Assembly: GCF_001724605.1 (NCBI RefSeq)
Contig: NZ_MEEX01000029.1
Coordinates: forward strand, 1 to 63,374
Direction: 5' to 3'
Length of the DNA: 63,374 nt
From: Phenylobacterium sp. SCN 70-31
Lineage (GTDB): Bacteria > Pseudomonadota > Alphaproteobacteria > Caulobacterales > Caulobacteraceae
Positions 9,701 through 17,137 of the stretch are shown here, piece by piece. The stretch's first letter is position 1. Each line of letters opens with the position of its first letter. Below the pieces are notes generated by a model. The model made no database searches. It saw only the letters and a program-made list of their open reading frames with translations, and was not told the DNA's origin. A program made the position numbers and the translations under genes.

Positions 9701-10147
9701 ACCGACGGTCGCTTCGCCGCCTACCGCGCCGAGACCTTCACCGGCGGCAAGGCCAAGGTCTGGCTGGCCCCGCCGCTGCTGGCCCGCAAGGGGCCGGACG
9801 GCAAGCCGGTGAAGATGGCCTTCTCGCCCTGGATGCTGGACCTGGCGTTCCCGGCGCTGGCCAGGCTGAAGGGCCTGCGTGGCGGCCCGCTGGACGTCTT
9901 CGGCCGCACGGCCGAGCGGAAGATGGAGCGCGGCCTGATCGCCGACTTCGAGCGTGACATCGACCGCCTGCTGGCCGACCTGACGCCCGAGCGGCTGCCG
10001 CTGGCCGCACGGATCGCCAGGGTCCCGCAGCAGATCCGCGGCTTCGGCCACGTGAAGGAGGCCTCGCTCGGCCCGGCGAAGGCCGAGGCGAAGCGGCTGT
10101 GGAAGCAGTGGGAGACGGCGCGTGAACGGGAGGTGGCTACCGCCTGA
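6707..10147 (+). CDS. Indolepyruvate ferredoxin oxidoreductase, fused alpha and beta subunits
   Basis: This 1146-residue enzyme oxidatively decarboxylates aryl-pyruvates from aromatic amino acids to acyl-CoA. The N-terminal part is the IorA-type thiamine diphosphate enzyme, with a GDGTYNHSG and NDAVAMTGGQQ cofactor-binding region. A cysteine cluster (CEGCGDC, then CNQDYSC and GFCPSF) near residues 633-675 suggests an iron-sulfur site. The C-terminal half begins with GVGGTGVTT near residue 720 and corresponds to the IorB gamma-type domain. In anaerobic archaea the subunits are separate genes; fused forms are known in aerobic proteobacteria. It starts at the ATG at 6707, divergent from an Lrp/AsnC gene. 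Confidence 0.95.
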   Translation: MRHQEVTLDDKFLLTDGRVFITGVQTLLRVLMDQRRLDRAAGLDTAGFVSGYRGSPLGGLDQQAHRAGRFLKDAEVVFKEGLNEDLAATAVWGSQQANLFPGARYDGVFGMWYGKAPGVDRTGDVFKHANFAGVWPKGGVLAVAGDDHNCKSSTLPSQSEYAFQDFEIPVLSPADVQEVLDYGLLGYALSRFSGLWVGMIALADTMDSGATIDVSLGRHRFVTPEGFRQPAGGLGIRLKDQPLDKERRLRTQKIPAALAFARANRIDRVMLGGSRPRLGIVCQGQAYKDVIEALAAMSLTPQEAARLGVAIYKVGMPWPLEPIGIRAFAAGLETLMVIEHKRPLIEGQARAALYDLPAHARPAIVGKTDEKGAPLLSELTSLSVAEIALAIADRLPAGAHMDGVYDYLNRVSAASMAAVTLSSDQQRKPFFCSGCPHNSSTRLPEGSRALAGIGCHYMASFSDPATDLNSHMGGEGLSWVGASPFTDEPHVFVNLGDGTYNHSGSLAIRAAVAAGASMTYKLLFNDAVAMTGGQQAESGFTVPQITRQLASEGVKKVVVVATEPERYADVRDLAPGVEVFPRSDLMKVQRQLRETPGVTVLIYDQVCATEKRRRRKRGKMAAAPMRVMINPLVCEGCGDCSVKSNCVSVEPLNTEFGRKRKINQSTCNQDYSCLDGFCPSFVTLEGAENAHREAMPALTADSTPLPTFETLSGVRNIVFTGVGGTGVTTVASILAMAAHVDGRSASVVDMTGLAQKGGAVFSHVRIGETEATVVGGRVPAASANVLIACDLLSAAGADALALYAKDRTVAVGNADFAPTADFVTDRDVRFDADEQGRRIAGAVKSYDSAPASHLAETNLGDAIYANMIMLGFAWQKGVVPVSSRALYRAIRLNGVEAEANLQAFELGRMAAHDPDARGPREDDVPTPEKMSLDELINGRAGELRAYQNDAYADRYLTKVGKVRAAEASLGSTELTHAVAVSLYKLMAYKDEYEVARLYTDGRFAAYRAETFTGGKAKVWLAPPLLARKGPDGKPVKMAFSPWMLDLAFPALARLKGLRGGPLDVFGRTAERKMERGLIADFERDIDRLLADLTPERLPLAARIARVPQQIRGFGHVKEASLGPAKAEAKRLWKQWETAREREVATA

Positions 10148-10180
10148 CCGGCTTGCCGCCGCCGCGCTACGCCTGCTTGT

Positions 10181-10783
10181 CTATCTCGGCCATACGGCGT
10201 CCATACCGTCGAACATCTCCTGGACTGTTTTCGCTTCCGAGACGGCGGACTTTGCCGCTTCGAGCGGCCCGCGGCCCTCCGACGCGCGGCCGCGTTCCAC
10301 CGCCGCTTCCAACTCCGCCTCCAGCCACTCGTCCGCATCGCGGTCCATGGCGGCGCATACGCGCTGCCGCACTTCGGCAAACGTGATCGGCGGGCCTTCG
10401 ACGAGGTCCAGTTCCAGGATGTGGACGACGTCGTCCGTTTGACCGAACAGGGCCAGAAGGAACTGAAACCACATAGGAGTCTTCCGGCCGACGCGCCGCA
10501 CGTCCTGCACGAGGAAGCGGCGGCCGGCGTTGTCGACGATCTCGGAGCCGTCGAGGAGGCCGCGGGCCAGTTCGCCTTGGCTCACCTGATGCAGATCGAC
10601 CGGCGAAGCAAATCCTCGAAACCTCTCGCCCTCGCGCCGGCCGTCGCGGGCGAGCGGTTTCCAGAAGCCCAGTGCGGGATAGGCGAGGTCCGGCTCTCGC
10701 ATTTTATCTGCGGCGCTCAAGCTCGGTTTCATCGGCGCCTGCTCGGCCAACCGCCATCCCGCTGTGTCCAGCCGACGAGACAT
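10181..10783 (-). CDS. Candidate immunity protein for upstream toxin-like gene
   Basis: I do not recognise the family. It encodes up to 200 residues without signal peptide or clear membrane segment. The central part has a hydrophobic FQFLLALFGQ stretch and an acidic strand VVHILELDLVEG; the C-terminal third is helical and charged. Three starts are possible: 10783 (GAAGG six bases upstream, overlapping the toxin end), 10732, and 10702, which begins one base after the toxin stop codon. Its position immediately after a nuclease-like toxin gene under an SOS box suggests that it neutralises that toxin. This is inference from context. Confidence 0.6.
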   Translation of the reverse strand: MSRRLDTAGWRLAEQAPMKPSLSAADKMREPDLAYPALGFWKPLARDGRREGERFRGFASPVDLHQVSQGELARGLLDGSEIVDNAGRRFLVQDVRRVGRKTPMWFQFLLALFGQTDDVVHILELDLVEGPPITFAEVRQRVCAAMDRDADEWLEAELEAAVERGRASEGRGPLEAAKSAVSEAKTVQEMFDGMDAVWPR

Positions 10784-11471
10784 AGGCCGCCTTCGCCCAT
10801 TGAGGCGTTTCGTGCCAGAGGAGTTCCGCAGGGTTGTAGGGCGGGTATCGAACTCCGCCCTGCGTGTAGGGGCCGTGCATTCGCCCGTGGTCGAGGTTGC
10901 CCCTCGTGCCTTTTATGAAAGGAGGCTGGTTCTTGAGCCAGTCCGGTGCGTTCGAACTCTGCTTGAGCAACCAATGATGGCCGGGCTGTCCCGGCTTCAG
11001 AAATCCCTGCTGCCCAAGCCACTTGCGCATACCGGGTTCTTCCCAGGGTGCGGTTCGCCAAGCGTGAGGACCTGCGAGTTTGAGCCCGCCCTTTGCAAGT
11101 CCTGTGAGGATGGCCTTGGCAAGCACGACATCGGACGCGGCCAGTGCGGCGTTCACCGCGGCGCCGGAATAATTGCGGTCTTCGAGGTCGGCGAGCGCCT
11201 CCTTTCCTGATCCCCATATGGGGATCATCGATTCCAACGCCCCGGGGTGATCGAATTTGCGACGATCGGAAGGGGGTTGCGCCCCTTGCATCGGGGGTCC
11301 CGATAGCGTTGGCGGAACGCCCGCTGCGGCTGCGCGTCGTTGCGCCTCAGACGTCGCCTGTTGCGCGTTGATCGCCTGCTGTCTGCGCACCACTTCCTCG
11401 TACGGACCCTTAAGCTTGTCCGGAACCGGGCGCGGTTGATCGCCTCGTGCATATGAGCCTGAACCTGCCAA
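10704..11471 (-). CDS. SOS-regulated toxin-like protein 1 (putative nuclease)
   Basis: This 255-residue protein is a paralogue of the gene at 14008-14646. Both share the N-terminal leader GSYARGDQPR near residues 4-13, a central IPIWGSGKEALAD helix leading into an Ala-rich segment like the pre-toxin linkers of polymorphic toxins, and a C-terminal domain. That domain has PGQPGHHW, LDHGRMHGPY and TPQWAKAA blocks whose histidines look catalytic, suggesting a nuclease. The start is a TTG at 11471 with AGGAGA just upstream; the match of the leader to the ATG-initiated paralogue supports it. There is no signal peptide. A perfect SOS box lies 78 bases upstream. Confidence 0.7.
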   Translation of the reverse strand: MAGSGSYARGDQPRPVPDKLKGPYEEVVRRQQAINAQQATSEAQRRAAAAGVPPTLSGPPMQGAQPPSDRRKFDHPGALESMIPIWGSGKEALADLEDRNYSGAAVNAALAASDVVLAKAILTGLAKGGLKLAGPHAWRTAPWEEPGMRKWLGQQGFLKPGQPGHHWLLKQSSNAPDWLKNQPPFIKGTRGNLDHGRMHGPYTQGGVRYPPYNPAELLWHETPQWAKAAYVSSAGHSGMAVGRAGADETELERRR

Positions 11472-11549
11472 GATTCTCTCCTCGTGTTCGCGCCGCGAAC
11501 GCCCTTCTCGGCACTGGAGAAGTATGGCTCAAATCAATCGCGAAGCAAA

Positions 11550-11564
11550 GAACAAAAGAAGAAC
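11550..11564 (-). promoter_or_regulatory. SOS (LexA) box upstream of toxin 1
   Basis: On the minus strand this reads GTTCTTCTTTTGTTC, an exact GTTC-N7-GTTC, the LexA site established for alphaproteobacteria such as Caulobacter. It is 78 bases before the TTG start at 11471. The toxin 2 gene has the same kind of box, with very similar flanks, at 14736-14750. This supports induction by DNA damage. Confidence 0.75.
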
Positions 11565-11615
11565 ATAATCTGGCGTCCCAGGCGTCCACGACTGTTTGCA
11601 AGCTCGATGAAGATT

Positions 11616-12110
11616 CTATCTGAGCCCGGCCATCCCCACCTCCACCGTGACCTTCCCGCTCGGCCCCTCCACCACGCGGAGTTCGGCGTCGGAGTCCACC
11701 TCGCCCAGGTCGACGTCCTCGCGCGGCGCGATCAGCCACGTCCGATGACCCGCGACGGCCAGGACGATCCTGCCCGTCCCCCAGGTGTCGGCGGCGTAGC
11801 CCTTGAGCGCGGCGTACATCGGGTTGCGCCGCCAGGCCTGCGGGTTGGCAGGGTCGCATCGGGCGATGAGGCGCAGGCCCTGGGCGTCCTGGTCGAGGAC
11901 CACCTTTGTCTGGTCGGGGCGGAAGCGGTGCGGCATCTCCGGGTCCATCAGCCAGACGCATTCGAAGGTGCGGCAACCGCTCGGGCGGGTTTCATAGATC
12001 CCGCATCCGACGCCGGTCTTCTGGTGGGCGCAGGTTCGTCCCGCCGGTTTGTCCAGTTCGCCGACGGCCAGGACCCGGCAGCACAGGGTGCAGGGGCCGC
12101 AGGCCTTCAC
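11616..12110 (-). CDS. YkgJ-type cysteine cluster protein
   Basis: This 164-residue protein of the zinc/iron-chelating YkgJ family has CGPCTLCC at its very N-terminus followed by CAHQKTGVGCGIYETRP and CRTFECVW, the ordered cysteines that define the family. The biochemical role is unknown. The start is a GTG at 12110 whose last two bases are part of the stop of the upstream methyltransferase gene (GTGA overlap), so the two are translationally coupled. It lies between the two toxin-like loci without an obvious connection to them. Confidence 0.82.
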   Translation of the reverse strand: MKACGPCTLCCRVLAVGELDKPAGRTCAHQKTGVGCGIYETRPSGCRTFECVWLMDPEMPHRFRPDQTKVVLDQDAQGLRLIARCDPANPQAWRRNPMYAALKGYAADTWGTGRIVLAVAGHRTWLIAPREDVDLGEVDSDAELRVVEGPSGKVTVEVGMAGLR

Positions 12111-12778
12111 CGCGAGACGCCCACCCAGATCACGTGCCGCGGCCCTTTGCCCGAGGGGCTGGCGCCCACCTTGTGCTCGGAGACGGCGAACCCGGCGCGG
12201 CCGAACCGGCGGGCGAAGGCGTCGTCGTGGCCGGCCGACCAGACGGCGACGACGCCCCCCGACTTCACCGCCCGCTTCAGGTTGGCCAGGCCCGCCATCC
12301 CGTAGAGTCCGTCGTTGGCGTCGCGGTTCAGGCCGTCCGGGCCGTTGTCCACGTCCATCAGGATCATGTCGTAGGGCGGCCGGGCCTCGGCCAGCCGGTC
12401 GGCCACGTCGCCCTGGACGATCCGGGCGCGGGCGTCGGCCAGGCTGTCGCCGTACAGCGGCGCGAGATGACCGGCGGCCCAGGCGATCACCTCGGGGACC
12501 AACTCGGCCACCACGACCTGGGCGTCGGCGGGCAGGTCGGCCAGGGCCGCGCGCAGGGTGAAGCCCATGCCCAGGCCGCCGATCAGGACGCGCGGCGCTG
12601 GCCGCTCTCCCGCTTTCGCCCACGCCAGGCGGAAGAGCGCCACCTCAGAGCCGTAGAGCCGGCTGTTCATCAGCTCGATCCGGCCGGACATGATCGAATA
12701 GTCCTGGCCGCGCTGCATCAGCTTGAGCTCGCCCCCGTCGGGAATCGGGGCGGTGTCGAGGTGTATCCAGGGATTCAT
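12107..12778 (-). CDS. Spermidine synthase-like methyltransferase
   Basis: This is a 223-residue Rossmann-fold protein. VLIGGLGMGFTLRAAL around residues 64-80 is the nucleotide-binding loop of the spermidine synthase/SAM-methyltransferase superfamily, and YDMILMDVDNGPDG contains the acidic substrate-side motif. It is shorter than true spermidine synthase, so polyamine synthesis is not assured. The ATG at 12778 begins MNPWIHLDTAPIPDGG, typical of this group. Its last bases overlap the start of the YkgJ-type gene. Confidence 0.8.
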   Translation of the reverse strand: MNPWIHLDTAPIPDGGELKLMQRGQDYSIMSGRIELMNSRLYGSEVALFRLAWAKAGERPAPRVLIGGLGMGFTLRAALADLPADAQVVVAELVPEVIAWAAGHLAPLYGDSLADARARIVQGDVADRLAEARPPYDMILMDVDNGPDGLNRDANDGLYGMAGLANLKRAVKSGGVVAVWSAGHDDAFARRFGRAGFAVSEHKVGASPSGKGPRHVIWVGVSR

Positions 12779-12811
12779 CGCCCCAGCCTTACAACGTCGG
12801 GGGCTATGGCG

Positions 12812-12988
12812 TCAGGCGGCGGCGGGCTCGGCTCTCTGCCGAGCCGGTCCGGGTTGCAGGCCGGCGGGGGCCGACCTCGCCGCGGGCGGGACGAGGGTCG
12901 GCGGCGCGCGCCCAGGCGCGACGGCTTCGGCGCGGACGATCCCGCCCTCAAGGAAGCAGCGGCGGTCGAGCGAGGCGATGGACGGCAT
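12812..12988 (-). CDS. Small Pro/Ala-rich hypothetical protein
   Basis: This is a 58-residue open frame starting at an ATG at 12988 with GAGGAG about six bases upstream. The product begins MPSIASLDRRCFLEGG and becomes rich in proline, alanine and arginine, with no domain I recognise. It lies in the gap between the methyltransferase and the DUF1963 gene. In GC-rich DNA such frames can be accidental; the good ribosome site is the only positive evidence. Apart from this the 12779-13093 interval shows nothing. Confidence 0.3.
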   Translation of the reverse strand: MPSIASLDRRCFLEGGIVRAEAVAPGRAPPTLVPPAARSAPAGLQPGPARQRAEPAAA

Positions 12989-13093
12989 GGGGGCTCCTCG
13001 GAGCGCGGCTATGGCCCCGTTCGCCGGTTTCGTGAAGTTAAGGTTGCGTAAGCTCCCCCAGGACACGGCGGACTTCGAGCAGGCCGCCTTGCC

Positions 13094-14011
13094 TCAATGA
13101 GTCTGGTGGATCGTGACCGTCTTCGAGAAGCGGCCGGCCTTCGCGTCCTGCTCCCGCACGAAGACGTAGAGGCGGCCGGCGTCTCCCCAGGCCATCCCGA
13201 GGGCCGGGTCGGAATCCACCTGGAGAAGCAGACGCCAGGCCCTGGCGGCCCGCCGGATCGCCGGCGCGATCTCGGATTCGGTGTGCGAGGGGAGCAGGTC
13301 CCGGCGGGCGAACTCGCAGGCGATCGCCATCTGCTCGCTCTGGATTTCGGAAGGATACCCGCCGATGCGATGCTGGATCTCGTCGCCGAACGGCGCGTCC
13401 GGCAGGTTGCTGAGGTGGTCCAGTTCGGCGTCGGTGAGATCGGTCTCGGTCAGATCGACACCCAGCCAGTCGAGGCTGGGTGTCGAGGCGTACTGCTCGA
13501 AGGCGACACGTCGTTCGGGGAATCGGAGGGCGCGGAGAGGCGGAGGTCGGGGTTCTCCGGGAGCTTCCACGTGAAAGCTCACCTGCACCTGATCGGCATA
13601 GCCGTAGCCTTCGGGATCGACGAAGGCGTACAGCCGGCCCGCATCCGGCAGCCATTCGAGGCGCATATGCGGCTGGAAGGCCGAAAGGTCGATCTGCCCC
13701 AGGAAGGCGCAAGGGCGACCGCGAACTTTAGGCCAGGACGCGCCGGGAGGCAGATCGGGATCGCCGCCAAGCTTCGAGAATCCGGTGGCGGACGTCGGAA
13801 CCAACAAGAGGGTGTCCCTCGCCAACCTGCGCATGCGCCCTCGCAGTCGCGGGGCGTCCCGGCTGCGCCGCGTCGCCTGCCGGGCCGGACGAGGACCACC
13901 TCGGCCGGAGAGCCATTGCGCCGCCAGCAGGATCCCGAGGCCGGCGCCGGCCAGGACGACCACCGCGAGCGCGCGCGATCCCAGCTCCCACAGACCTTGG
14001 AGGTTCGTCAC
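13094..14011 (-). CDS. DUF1963 (YwqG-like) protein, candidate immunity protein 2
   Basis: This 305-residue protein has one N-terminal membrane segment around residues 14-31, an Arg-rich stretch and a DUF1963/YwqG domain. The domain shows SKLGGDPDLPPGASWP, FLGQIDLSAF and repeated GRLYAFVDPEGYGYA / GRLYVFVREQDA elements. YwqG-like proteins are often found in toxin-immunity neighbourhoods; the Bacillus ywqG gene borders an LXG-type toxin cluster. Its start ATG overlaps the stop of toxin 2 by four bases (14008-14011), so the two are coupled. I infer immunity to that toxin, anchored at the membrane. A housekeeping role is not excluded. Confidence 0.78.
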   Translation of the reverse strand: MTNLQGLWELGSRALAVVVLAGAGLGILLAAQWLSGRGGPRPARQATRRSRDAPRLRGRMRRLARDTLLLVPTSATGFSKLGGDPDLPPGASWPKVRGRPCAFLGQIDLSAFQPHMRLEWLPDAGRLYAFVDPEGYGYADQVQVSFHVEAPGEPRPPPLRALRFPERRVAFEQYASTPSLDWLGVDLTETDLTDAELDHLSNLPDAPFGDEIQHRIGGYPSEIQSEQMAIACEFARRDLLPSHTESEIAPAIRRAARAWRLLLQVDSDPALGMAWGDAGRLYVFVREQDAKAGRFSKTVTIHQTH

Positions 14012-14646
14012 TGTCGGGTGCGCTCGTTGTGCGAATCCACCGCCGTAGCAACGCCGGTCGGTCCCCAGACGTGGGCACGCTTGGCCCAGTCAGGCGAACC
14101 GCGCCAATATCGCTCGACAGGACCGTATTGCGGCAAGCCCTTGTAAGAGCCGTGGATGCGCATGTGGTCCGCCACGTCGCGCGTCGCTGTGATATTCACG
14201 GGATGGTTCCTGATGATCTCGGGCACGATCTTACCCCAGCCCTTGTGGGGAATAATGCCATGGTGACCATGCTGACCGGGTTGCAGCATCCCATTGCGGC
14301 TCATCCATTTCCGCGTCGCATTCCAAGTATGAGAACCGGTCTTACCTAGTCCCTTTGCTCCGGCTTTAAGCGCATAGGCGCCCGGGGCAAGGTCAGATAC
14401 GGCCAGCCCCGCATTTGCGATGGCGCCTACGATATCGCCATCGTACGCATCGGCCACAGCTTCACGCGCAGAACCCCAAACAGGTATGAAGGACTCGGCG
14501 ACACCAGGGTGCTTTCGGTACCACGCCTCCTCCTGTTTCGCGTTGTGGGCCCGCTGTCTCGCGATCGCTTCCTCGTAGGAATCCTTAAGGCCGTCTGGAA
14601 CCGAGCGTGGTTGATCGCCTCGGGCGTACGAGCCTGAGCTTGCCAT
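14008..14646 (-). CDS. SOS-regulated toxin-like protein 2 (putative nuclease)
   Basis: This 212-residue protein is a paralogue of the protein encoded at 10704-11471. It shares the leader GSYARGDQPRSVPD, the linker FIPVWGSAREAVADA with an Ala-rich helix (residues about 60-100), and a C-terminal domain with GMLQPGQHGHHG, DHMRIHGSYKGL and SPDWAKRA. These blocks resemble the tips of Rhs-type and other polymorphic toxins and suggest metal- or histidine-dependent nuclease activity, unproven here. The ATG at 14646 has GGAG seven bases upstream. It lacks a signal peptide. It overlaps its DUF1963 partner, and a perfect SOS box lies 89 bases upstream. Confidence 0.72.
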   Translation of the reverse strand: MASSGSYARGDQPRSVPDGLKDSYEEAIARQRAHNAKQEEAWYRKHPGVAESFIPVWGSAREAVADAYDGDIVGAIANAGLAVSDLAPGAYALKAGAKGLGKTGSHTWNATRKWMSRNGMLQPGQHGHHGIIPHKGWGKIVPEIIRNHPVNITATRDVADHMRIHGSYKGLPQYGPVERYWRGSPDWAKRAHVWGPTGVATAVDSHNERTRQ

Positions 14647-14735
14647 TTTGGTTCTCCGGTGAAGCTGTCAGGGGGAGCCGCGAGTGATGCTGCAACGCGA
14701 CGAGGCAACATAATTCCAACTCCACGAGAAGTAAA

Positions 14736-14750
14736 GAACAAAAAGAGAAC
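14736..14750 (-). promoter_or_regulatory. SOS (LexA) box upstream of toxin 2
   Basis: On the minus strand this reads GTTCTCTTTTTGTTC, an exact GTTC-N7-GTTC. The T-rich spacer and flanks closely match the box at 11550-11564, so promoter as well as gene appear to have been duplicated. It lies 89 bases before the ATG at 14646. Confidence 0.75.
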
Positions 14751-14848
14751 ATATCGTCTTCCCGCGCTCGCCGACCTTCCCCCACGTGAATCTTGTCGCC
14801 CCCACGTCAGGGTCCGTAAGCTGAGGGGACAGTTTCAGGAGCCCCGCC

Positions 14849-16057
14849 ATGGCCGACTTCGGCGCCGACATCGACCTCGAGGCCTTCCGCAAGGAGGCGC
14901 GCGAATGGCTGGAGGCCAACTTCCCGGCCTCGCTGAAGGGCAAGGGGGCGCTGGCCTCGGCCGAGGTGCGCTCGAACGAGCCCGATCTGGTGGCGTGGCG
15001 GAAGGCCATGGGCGGCAAGGGATGGGGCACGCCCACCTGGCCCACCGAATATGGCGGCGGCGGCCTGACCTCGCAGCAGGCGCGTGTGCTCGGCCAGGAG
15101 ATGAGCCGGATCGGGGCGTTCAACCCGCTGATGTTCGGCATGGGCGTGACCATGATCGGCCCCACGATCCTCGACTACGGCACCGAGGAACAGAAGAAGA
15201 GACACCTGCCGCCGATCGTGCGCGGCGAGGTGCAGTGGTGCGTCGGCTATTCCGAGCCGAACGCGGGCTCGGACCTGGCGTCGCTTCAGATGCGGGCCGA
15301 GGACAAGGGCGACCACTGGGTCTTCAACGGCCAGAAGACGTGGACCAGCGGGGCGCAGTACTCCGACTGGTGCGGCCTGCTGGCGAGGACCGATCCGTCG
15401 GCCAAGAAGCACGACGGCATCAGCTTCTTCCTGGTGGACATGCACCAGAAGGAGATCGAGACCCGGCCGATCGGCCTGATCTCGGGCGCCTCGCCGTTCT
15501 GCGAGACGTTCCTGACAGACGCCAAGGCGCCGAAGGACGCGCTGCTGGGCCAGCTCAACGTGGGCTGGACCGTGGGCAAGCGGCTGCTCCAGCACGAGCG
15601 GGCCAGCCAGACGGGCGCCGCGATGGGCGGTCGTCCGCCGAAGCCGCTGAACGAGATCGCCAAGGCCTATATCGGCCTGGACGAGACGGGCCGCCTGGCG
15701 GATTCCGATTTTCGCACCCGGCTGGCGAAGCACGAGATGGATTCCAAGGTCCACGGCCTGACCCTCCTCCGCGCGGCGGCGGAGGCCAAGGGCAACAACA
15801 GCCCCGGCAACGCGCCCTCGGTGCTCAAGAACTCGGCCACCTGGAACGCCCAGACCCGCGCCGAGCTGACGCTGGAGCTGATGGGCTCGCAGGGGCTGGG
15901 CTGGGAGGGCGACAGCTTCGACCGCGACGAGATCGAGGCGGTGCGCGCCTGGCTGTGGGGCAAGGCGATGTCGATCTACGGCGGCAGCCAGGAGATCCAG
16001 TTCAACATCGTCTCCAAGCGCATCCTGGGCCTGCCCGACACCACCCAGAGCACCTGA
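14849..16057 (+). CDS. Acyl-CoA dehydrogenase family protein
   Basis: This is a 402-residue FAD flavoenzyme that introduces a double bond into an acyl-CoA thioester. GYSEPNAGSDLASLQ near residues 133-147 and FNGQKTWTSGAQYSDW are the FAD- and substrate-binding signatures. YGGSQEIQFNIVSKRILGLP at the C-terminus is the conserved FAD-contact helix. The ATG at 14849 follows AGGAG. It stands alone, convergent with a lipoprotein hydrolase. Chain length or sterol specificity is not determinable. Confidence 0.92.
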   Translation: MADFGADIDLEAFRKEAREWLEANFPASLKGKGALASAEVRSNEPDLVAWRKAMGGKGWGTPTWPTEYGGGGLTSQQARVLGQEMSRIGAFNPLMFGMGVTMIGPTILDYGTEEQKKRHLPPIVRGEVQWCVGYSEPNAGSDLASLQMRAEDKGDHWVFNGQKTWTSGAQYSDWCGLLARTDPSAKKHDGISFFLVDMHQKEIETRPIGLISGASPFCETFLTDAKAPKDALLGQLNVGWTVGKRLLQHERASQTGAAMGGRPPKPLNEIAKAYIGLDETGRLADSDFRTRLAKHEMDSKVHGLTLLRAAAEAKGNNSPGNAPSVLKNSATWNAQTRAELTLELMGSQGLGWEGDSFDRDEIEAVRAWLWGKAMSIYGGSQEIQFNIVSKRILGLPDTTQST

Positions 16058-16060
16058 GGC

Positions 16061-17008
16061 TCAACCCGGCAGCGACGCCAGGAAGGTCCGCAGGTCGGCG
16101 GCCGAGCGGTCGGGAAGCTGTTCCATCGGCACGTGGCCGCCGTCGGGATAGATGACAAGCGTCGCGCCCGGGATCGCGCCCGCGAACCCGCGCGAGTGGG
16201 CGGCGGGGATGAGCGCGTCCTGTTCGCCCGTCATCACCAGGGTCGGGACGCGGATGGCCGCGAAGGTCTGTGGCGTGATCGCCGGCGCCGCACCGCGGTC
16301 GCGGGTCAGGATGGCGCGGTGGCCCGGCGCGCGCGCCATGTCGACATAGCGGTCCACCACCGCGTCGGTGACGAGGCTTTCGTCCAGATAGGCCTGTTTC
16401 AGGCCCTTCTCCGCAAACAGGCCGGGATCGACTTTGCGCAGCAGCGCGCGCCCGGCCGGGTTGGCCAGCAGGCGGAAGACGAGCGGCGTCCCCTCCCGCC
16501 TCCGTTCGGGATCGGGCCAGCCGGCCGAGGCCACCAGAACCAGGCCGTCGAGCTTCTCGGGGTGGGCCAGGGCGTAGGTCCAGGCCACGCCGCCGCCCAT
16601 GGAGTTGCCGCCGACGACGAAGCGGCCGAGCCCCAGCCGCCGGGTCAGATCGTCGACCACCGCGACGCTGGCCGAGGTCGAGGCCACGTAGTCGTCCGGC
16701 GCGCGGGTCAGGCCGTGACCGGGCAGGTCCAGGGTGACGATCCGGTAGTCGTTCGACAGGCGTTCGACCCAGGGCTCCCAGGCGTGCAGCGAGGCCGAGA
16801 AGCCGTGGATCAGCACCAGAGTCCGCGCCGCGTCCCGCGGGCCCTGGTCGCGATAGTGGACCCGCAGGCCCCCCGGCAGGTCGGCGTAGCGCGAGGCGGG
16901 GCTGGCGTACCGGGTCTCGAGCGTGGCGTAGGGGATGTCGCCGGCCAGGCATCCCGACAACCCAATCGCGGCTGCGGCCGCCAGCGCGGCCAGATTCAAC
17001 CGTCGCAT
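16061..17008 (-). CDS. Alpha/beta hydrolase lipoprotein
   Basis: This 315-residue protein has a lipoprotein signal peptide (lipobox LSGC ending near residue 20) and so is probably membrane-anchored. The catalytic elements of an alpha/beta hydrolase are all present: LIHGFSASLHAWEP (oxyanion region), GGNSMGGGVA (nucleophile serine), GEQDALIPA (aspartate) and DGGHVPMEQ (histidine). It likely cleaves an ester or lactone outside the cytoplasm; the substrate is unknown. It ends four bases after the convergent acyl-CoA dehydrogenase. Confidence 0.88.
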   Translation of the reverse strand: MRRLNLAALAAAAAIGLSGCLAGDIPYATLETRYASPASRYADLPGGLRVHYRDQGPRDAARTLVLIHGFSASLHAWEPWVERLSNDYRIVTLDLPGHGLTRAPDDYVASTSASVAVVDDLTRRLGLGRFVVGGNSMGGGVAWTYALAHPEKLDGLVLVASAGWPDPERRREGTPLVFRLLANPAGRALLRKVDPGLFAEKGLKQAYLDESLVTDAVVDRYVDMARAPGHRAILTRDRGAAPAITPQTFAAIRVPTLVMTGEQDALIPAAHSRGFAGAIPGATLVIYPDGGHVPMEQLPDRSAADLRTFLASLPG

Positions 17009-17137
17009 CCTCGATCCTCCCGGTTTCGGCGGAGGCTGCGAGGCTCAGGCGTCCGGGTCAAGGCGCTCAGTCGCCTCCGGGCTTGCGCCGCGCCGGGCGG
17101 CGGCCCACGCTTCTGGCGACGAGACGAAGGGGGGAGG

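Noticed and set aside
6656..10051. 1131-codon open frame opposite the indolepyruvate oxidoreductase
   Set aside because: It is the antisense shadow of a gene with clear conserved domains.
13031..13052. TTAAGG...TAAG resembling a CtrA site
   Set aside because: It does not match TTAA-N7-TTAA exactly and lies at an uninformative place.
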